A program made the position numbers and the translations under genes. Source: ZAX-1 sp046533095 (GTDB lineage Bacteria > Bacillota > Clostridia > Lachnospirales > Lachnospiraceae). From it: a stretch of 64,000 nucleotides of DNA. The notes under the pieces were generated by a model. That model was given only the letters and a program-made list of their open reading frames with translations. It was not told the origin of the DNA and searched no databases. The stretch is from the NCBI GenBank assembly GCA_046533095.1, contig JAJQRA010000004.1, forward strand, positions 62,001-126,000. The letters are read 5' to 3'. Positions 59,563 through 64,000 of the stretch are shown here, one piece after another; positions within the stretch are counted from its first letter, which is position 1, and each line of letters begins with the position of its first letter.

Positions 59563-60645
59563 TTATGCATGATCAGCTTCAAATTTTTTCATAAATGCGA
59601 CCAGTGCCTCCACACCTGCTTTTGGCATTGCATTATAAATACTTGCACGCATACCACCTACACTGCGATGCCCTTTTAAATTTTCAAATCCGGCTTCCTT
59701 TGACTCTTTTACAAATTTGGTATCTAGTTCTTCATTGCCGGTGATAAATGCTACATTCATAAGGGAGCGATCTTCTTTTCTTACGGTTCCCTGAAACAAT
59801 TGGCTCTCATCCAGAAAATCATAAAGGATCTTTGCCTTTTCTTCATTGCGCTGTTTCATGACCTCTAATCCGCCCATATTTTTCAGCCATTTAAACACTT
59901 TGCCACATATGTAAATTCCATATGCCGGAGGCGTATTGTACATGGATCCTGCCTCTTCGTGGGTTTTATACTGTAGCATCGTGGGCGTTTTTGGCAACGT
60001 GTCCTCTGTAATCAAATCCTCACGTATAATAACGATTACCACACCTGCCGGACCGATATTTTTTTGGACTCCACCATACATAATGCCGTATTTTGATACG
60101 TCTACCGGCTCTGATAAGAAACAGGATGATACGTCTGCCACAAGGGTTTTCCCCTTTGTATTCGGAAGTTTTTTGAATTTTGTCCCATAAATGGTATTGT
60201 TTTCACAAATGTATACATAATCCGCATCTTCTGTTATCGGCAAATCCGAACAATCCGGAATATAGGAAAATGTTTGATCCTCTGAGGTCGCTATTTTATT
60301 TGCTTTCCCATATTTTTGTGCTTCCTGGAATGCTTTTTTTGCCCACTGGCCCGTCACGATATAATCCGCAACACCATGTTTCATTAAGTTCATCGGTATC
60401 ATTGCAAACTGCAAGGATGCGCCCCCCTGCAAAAATAATACTTTATAATTGTCAGGGATATGAAGCAGCTCCCTTAAATCTAATTCCGCCTCGTTGATAA
60501 TTGTTTCATATGCCTTGGAACGATGGCTCATTTCCATCACAGACATGCCCGTCCCTTTGTAATCCAGCATTTCTGCCGCCGCACTTTGCAAGACCTCTTC
60601 CGGTAATACTGCAGGTCCGGCTGAAAAATTATAAACTCTCCTCAT
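59563..60645 (-). CDS. serC: Phosphoserine aminotransferase
   Basis: 360 residues. N-terminus YNFSAGPAVLPEEVLQ is the SerC signature; the PLP lysine is in YGGVQKNIGPAGV; C-terminus GHRSVGGMRASIYNAMP binds phosphate. It makes O-phosphoserine, the possible acceptor of the cysteine synthase at 39 kb if that enzyme is of the CysM type. Followed by the three-hairpin element and serA. Confidence 0.96.
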   Translation of the reverse strand: MRRVYNFSAGPAVLPEEVLQSAAAEMLDYKGTGMSVMEMSHRSKAYETIINEAELDLRELLHIPDNYKVLFLQGGASLQFAMIPMNLMKHGVADYIVTGQWAKKAFQEAQKYGKANKIATSEDQTFSYIPDCSDLPITEDADYVYICENNTIYGTKFKKLPNTKGKTLVADVSSCFLSEPVDVSKYGIMYGGVQKNIGPAGVVIVIIREDLITEDTLPKTPTMLQYKTHEEAGSMYNTPPAYGIYICGKVFKWLKNMGGLEVMKQRNEEKAKILYDFLDESQLFQGTVRKEDRSLMNVAFITGNEELDTKFVKESKEAGFENLKGHRSVGGMRASIYNAMPKAGVEALVAFMKKFEADHA

Positions 60646-60666
60646 ATGATTCCTCTCTTCTCCTAC

Positions 60667-60797
60667 TAAGGAACTGTTCCTTCATAACCTTGACATCTGA
60701 CTTGTTTTTTCCGCCTTGCCACGTTGGTTGAGGACGCCTTGCCTGACGAAAAAATTCCTGCATCATCTTGTCAAGTTTATTGCATCACAGTCCCTAA
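60667..60797. repeat. 131-bp element with terminal inverted repeats
   Basis: Ends TAAGGAACTGT / ACAGTCCCTAA; the left half TTCATAACCTTGACATCTGA etc. matches the 45211 element in reverse complement, while the right half has a ~70 bp extra interior. It separates serC from ilvB. Confidence 0.75.
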
Positions 60798-60860
60798 AAA
60801 CTCATTTCGATCATTGTAAAACTCGAAACATTTAAAAATTTTATTTATACCTTGCGTCTT

Positions 60861-62552
60861 TCATGACTCGCGATTCGCTATATCTTCCTCGCTAAAAACG
60901 TCACTGATAGGTGCTCCCGGTGCCACCATTGGCCATACTTTATCGTCACGATCAATCATGCAGTCAATGACTACCGGCCGTTTTCCTTGCCTGTCTTGTG
61001 CCTTTTGAAAGGCTTCGTTAAATTCTTTGCGTGTCGTGGCACGATAGCCTACTGCCCCCATCGCCTCCGCTAATTTTACAAAATCTACCACATCATTTAA
61101 CACCGTAGCGGAATAGTGGTGTTCATAGAATAATGCCTGCCACTGCCGTACCATACCAAGCACATGGTTATTGACGATGACTTGGATAATTGGCAGTTCT
61201 TCCCGCACTGCCGTTGCAATTTCATTCATGTTCATACGAAAGCATCCATCTCCGGCTATATTTACAACTTGGGCATCCGGATTTGCCATCTGTACCCCAA
61301 TGCTTGCCCCAAGTCCATAGCCCATCGTGCCAAGCCCACCTGAGGTAATAAATGTCCTTGGTTTTTTAAATTTGTAGAACTGCGCGGCCCACATCTGGTG
61401 CAACCCTACTTCTGTCGTAATGATTGCATCCCCTTTGGTCATTTTATAAATCTGCTCTATGATATAGGGGCCACTTAAACCTTCGTCCTTATATTTCAAT
61501 GGATATTTCTGCTTATATTCCATGATATGGTTCAGCCATTCTGTATGATCTTTTTGGCTGAGCCGTTCATTTATACGGATTAAAATTTCCTTGATATCAC
61601 CTACGACACTGGCATTTACAACGATATTTTTATTGATTTCTACCGGGTCTATGTCAAATTGGAGTATTTGGGCATGTTCTGCAAATTTCTTTGCATTGCC
61701 GATGACCCTGTCGCTAAAACGTGTACCGATTGCAATCAGCAAATCACACTCGCTCACCCCATAAATTGAGGCCTTTGTACCATGCATACCCAACATTCCC
61801 GTGTATAGCTCGCTGTTTCCGTCAAAAGCTCCTTTCCCCATGAGGCTATCCGCTACCGGCGCATGTACTTTCGCGGCAAATTCGAAAAGTTCTGCACTCG
61901 CCTCTGAAATAACCGCCCCGCCACCCACAAAAATATAGGGGTTTTTCGAATTTTCTATCATTTTAACTGCAACATTTAGTGCATCTTCTTCTATCGTATG
62001 GCTGTAACGTGCAACTGGCTCTATCTGCTGTGGCGTATACTGCGTTTTAACTGCCGTAATGTCTTTTGGGATATCGACAAGCACCGGTCCCGGCCTGCCT
62101 TTCTTTGCGATGAAAAATGCTCTGCGTATTGTTTGTGCAAGCTTATCTATATCCTTTACGATAAAATTATGTTTTGTAATCGGTGTCGTAATACCTACGA
62201 TATCTATCTCTTGAAAGCTGTCTTTTCCAAGAAGCGATACCCCAACATTGCAGGTAATTGCCACCAAAGGGACAGAATCCATATAGGCAGTCGCTATCCC
62301 CGTAACTAGGTTCGTTGCCCCCGGTCCTGAAGTTGCAAAGCATACCCCTACCTTTCCGGTAGACCTTGCATAGCCATCTGCCGCATGAGCCGCCCCCTGC
62401 TCATGTGATACCAGTACATGTCTTATTTCATCTTTATGCTTATATAAAGCATCATATACATTTAAAATGGATCCACCCGGATATCCAAAAATGAGGTCAA
62501 CCCCCTGCTCCTTTAGGCATTCCATTACTATTTCAGCACCTGTCAGCTGCAT
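60861..62552 (-). CDS. ilvB: Acetolactate synthase, large subunit
   Basis: 563 residues, thiamine-diphosphate enzyme. FGYPGGSILNVYDAL, the catalytic glutamate in VSHEQGAAHAADGYAR, FATSGPGATNLVTG, and the ThDP motif GDGCFRMNMNE. It condenses pyruvate for valine/leucine or with 2-oxobutyrate for isoleucine. The small regulatory subunit is not in the window. Downstream of ilvD by 132 bp. Confidence 0.96.
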   Translation of the reverse strand: MQLTGAEIVMECLKEQGVDLIFGYPGGSILNVYDALYKHKDEIRHVLVSHEQGAAHAADGYARSTGKVGVCFATSGPGATNLVTGIATAYMDSVPLVAITCNVGVSLLGKDSFQEIDIVGITTPITKHNFIVKDIDKLAQTIRRAFFIAKKGRPGPVLVDIPKDITAVKTQYTPQQIEPVARYSHTIEEDALNVAVKMIENSKNPYIFVGGGAVISEASAELFEFAAKVHAPVADSLMGKGAFDGNSELYTGMLGMHGTKASIYGVSECDLLIAIGTRFSDRVIGNAKKFAEHAQILQFDIDPVEINKNIVVNASVVGDIKEILIRINERLSQKDHTEWLNHIMEYKQKYPLKYKDEGLSGPYIIEQIYKMTKGDAIITTEVGLHQMWAAQFYKFKKPRTFITSGGLGTMGYGLGASIGVQMANPDAQVVNIAGDGCFRMNMNEIATAVREELPIIQVIVNNHVLGMVRQWQALFYEHHYSATVLNDVVDFVKLAEAMGAVGYRATTRKEFNEAFQKAQDRQGKRPVVIDCMIDRDDKVWPMVAPGAPISDVFSEEDIANRES

Positions 62553-62684
62553 CTTTTACCTCCCTTATTCGCATTTTACACTTTAAACGGCTTCCCCACG
62601 CTTTGTGTAAAAGCGCACCTTGTCCACTTTACGAGGTATCCTCAAAATTTCGTGGCTCGGCGTTTTATTGAAACTGTGGGTGTT

Positions 62685-64000
62685 CTATTTGACCGTGGGT
62701 GTTTCCAAGATAGCCCCAGTATTCCCAGAAGTCACCATTGCCGCATAGCGTGCCAGATACCCGGTGGTTATCTTTGGTTTTCGTGGCTTCCAGTTTGCTT
62801 TTCTCCGATTAAATTCCTCGTCGGTAATGACAAAATCCAAGGTATTTTCCGGAATATTGATTTTAATGATATCTCCCTCTTCTATCAGGGCAATCGGCCC
62901 TCCTACTGCCGCTTCCGGAGAAACATGACCAATCGATGCTCCGCGGCTTGCTCCGGAAAAACGGCCGTCGGTAATCAAGGCAACACTAGAGCCAAGCCCC
63001 ATCCCTGCAATCGCAGAAGTTGGATTTAGCATTTCACGCATACCCGGTCCGCCTTTTGGACCCTCATAGCGGATGACAACAACATCTCCTGCTACGATTT
63101 TATTTTCTTTAATTGCCTTAATCGCATCTTCTTCCCCATCAAATACCCGCGCTACCCCTCCATGCACCATCATTTCAGGTGCAACGGCAGAACGTTTTAC
63201 CACTGCGGAGTTGGGCGCAAGATTTCCCTTTAGCACCGCAATCCCGCCGGTTTCACTATAAGGTTCTTCGATTGGCCGAATCACCTGTTTGTTTTTATTG
63301 ACACAGCCTTTTATATTTTCAGCAATGGTTTTTCCTGTTGCGGTGATCATATCCGTGTAAAGCAGGCCTTTTTTATCCAGTTCATTCATCACTGCATAAA
63401 CTCCCCCTGCCTCATTTAAATCCTCCATATAGGTTGGACCTGCCGGAGCAAGGTGGCAAAGGTTTGGTGTCTTTGCGCTGACTTCATTTGCAATATCTAC
63501 ATTTAAGGCCACGCCTGCTTCATGGGCAATCGCCGGAAGATGCAGCATGGAATTTGTCGAACAGCCAAGTGCCATATCAACGGTCAATGCGTTCATAAAC
63601 GCTTTTTCATTCATGATATCCCTTGGGCAGATATTTTTTTCATATAGCTCCATAATCTTCATTCCGGCATGTTTTGCCAGTTGAATCCGCTCGGAATAGA
63701 CTGCCGGAATCGTTCCATTTCCTTTCAGCCCCATGCCCAGTGCTTCCGTTAAGCAGTTCATCGAGTTTGCCGTATACATACCGGAACACGAACCGCAGGT
63801 AGGACAGGCTTTCTGTTCAAATTCTTCTACTTCCTCCTCGCTCATGGTTCCTGCCGTATAGGAGCCTACTGCCTCAAACATAGACGATAGACTACGTTTT
63901 TCACCGTTTATATGCCCTGCCAACATTGGCCCGCCACTGACAAAAATAGTGGGAATATTCAAACGAGCCGCCGCCATCAGCAGCCCCGGTACATTTTTAT
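62685..64000 (-). CDS. ilvD: Dihydroxy-acid dehydratase, partial
   Basis: The coding frame continues past the window end: before MAAARLNIPTIFVSGGPM the codons read KNVPGLL, as in complete IlvD. Iron-sulfur ligands lie in CPTCGSCSGMYTANS, and the C-terminal half has TDGRFSGASRGASIGHVSPE. About 438 of ~555 residues are visible; the N-terminus is off the edge. Dehydrates 2,3-dihydroxy acids in valine and isoleucine synthesis; oxygen-sensitive cluster. It precedes ilvB on the same strand. Confidence 0.95.
   Translation of the reverse strand, partial: KNVPGLLMAAARLNIPTIFVSGGPMLAGHINGEKRSLSSMFEAVGSYTAGTMSEEEVEEFEQKACPTCGSCSGMYTANSMNCLTEALGMGLKGNGTIPAVYSERIQLAKHAGMKIMELYEKNICPRDIMNEKAFMNALTVDMALGCSTNSMLHLPAIAHEAGVALNVDIANEVSAKTPNLCHLAPAGPTYMEDLNEAGGVYAVMNELDKKGLLYTDMITATGKTIAENIKGCVNKNKQVIRPIEEPYSETGGIAVLKGNLAPNSAVVKRSAVAPEMMVHGGVARVFDGEEDAIKAIKENKIVAGDVVVIRYEGPKGGPGMREMLNPTSAIAGMGLGSSVALITDGRFSGASRGASIGHVSPEAAVGGPIALIEEGDIIKINIPENTLDFVITDEEFNRRKANWKPRKPKITTGYLARYAAMVTSGNTGAILETPTVK

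Noticed and set aside
60646..60860. T-box or attenuator leader before serC
   Set aside because: The segment is occupied by the 131-bp inverted-repeat element and no T-box sequence (TGGNACCGCG) is present.
1..64000. tRNA or rRNA genes
   Set aside because: I read both strands for typical T-arm GGTTCGAATCC motifs and rRNA signatures and found none; a tRNA search program could still reveal an atypical one.

Overview
The window looks like chromosome from a low-G+C, anaerobic Firmicute, most likely a Lachnospiraceae-type clostridium. This is inference. It rests on AT-rich spacers, strong AGGAGG-type ribosome binding sites, TTG/GTG starts, an oxygen-sensitive 2-hydroxyacyl-CoA dehydratase activator, anaerobic B12 genes, Feo-type ferrous iron uptake, and family types such as MocR regulators, DUF2225, DUF4179 and DUF6110. 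No rRNA, tRNA, intact transposase or confirmed CRISPR array was found.

Layout. 1-2.7 kb: divergent argC (cut by the window edge) and argG, with ArgR-like boxes and a perfect 95-bp tandem repeat between them. 2.7-9.4 kb: MocR regulator, DUF2225 protein, glnS, a rhomboid-like membrane protein and a LysM protein with very repetitive low-complexity sequence. 9.9-14.2 kb: a 1419-residue activator of the 2-hydroxyacyl-CoA dehydratase type. 14.4-21.4 kb: an accessory stretch with unknown proteins, a B12-type radical SAM enzyme, a fucosyltransferase-like protein, a DUF3788 protein, an integrase remnant, a frameshifted Uma2 nuclease gene and a GNAT. 21.4-26.2 kb: CRISPR-like degenerate repeats and an ABC exporter whose permease carries a huge coiled coil. 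26.7-33.5 kb: PAP2 phosphatase, a dead EAL gene, a HEAT-repeat/RNA methylase fusion, an amidase, two tandem glutathionyl-hydroquinone reductase-like proteins and a GNAT.

34.1-39.9 kb is the most notable part. A Family 2A encapsulin shell gene overlaps a type II cysteine desulfurase with a long disordered N-terminal extension, its likely cargo. Directly upstream on the same strand lie a cysteine synthase, a JAMM peptidase, a ubiquitin-like sulfur carrier and a MoeB/ThiF-rhodanese activating enzyme, which together look like a protein-thiocarboxylate cysteine pathway of the CysM-Mec-CysO-MoeZ kind. The region therefore pairs a cysteine-making module with a compartment that strips sulfur from cysteine. 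The carrier has seven residues after its Gly-Gly, so the JAMM peptidase may also have to mature it.

40-48 kb: late cobalamin genes (cobT, two cobU-like genes, cobS, cbiB, cobD, cobO) followed by a fused uroporphyrinogen-III methyltransferase/synthase. 49-58 kb: an ECF sigma factor with a DUF4179 anti-sigma-like partner, glyA, and a feoA-feoB-DUF6110-P-type ATPase group behind a promoter overlapped by a palindrome. 58-64 kb: serA, serC, ilvB and ilvD (cut by the window end).

Two themes run through the non-coding DNA. One is short tandem duplications (period 41-95 bp) that repeatedly sit on gene edges, one of which appears to have lengthened CobT in frame. The other is families of small palindromic repeats shared between distant spacers.
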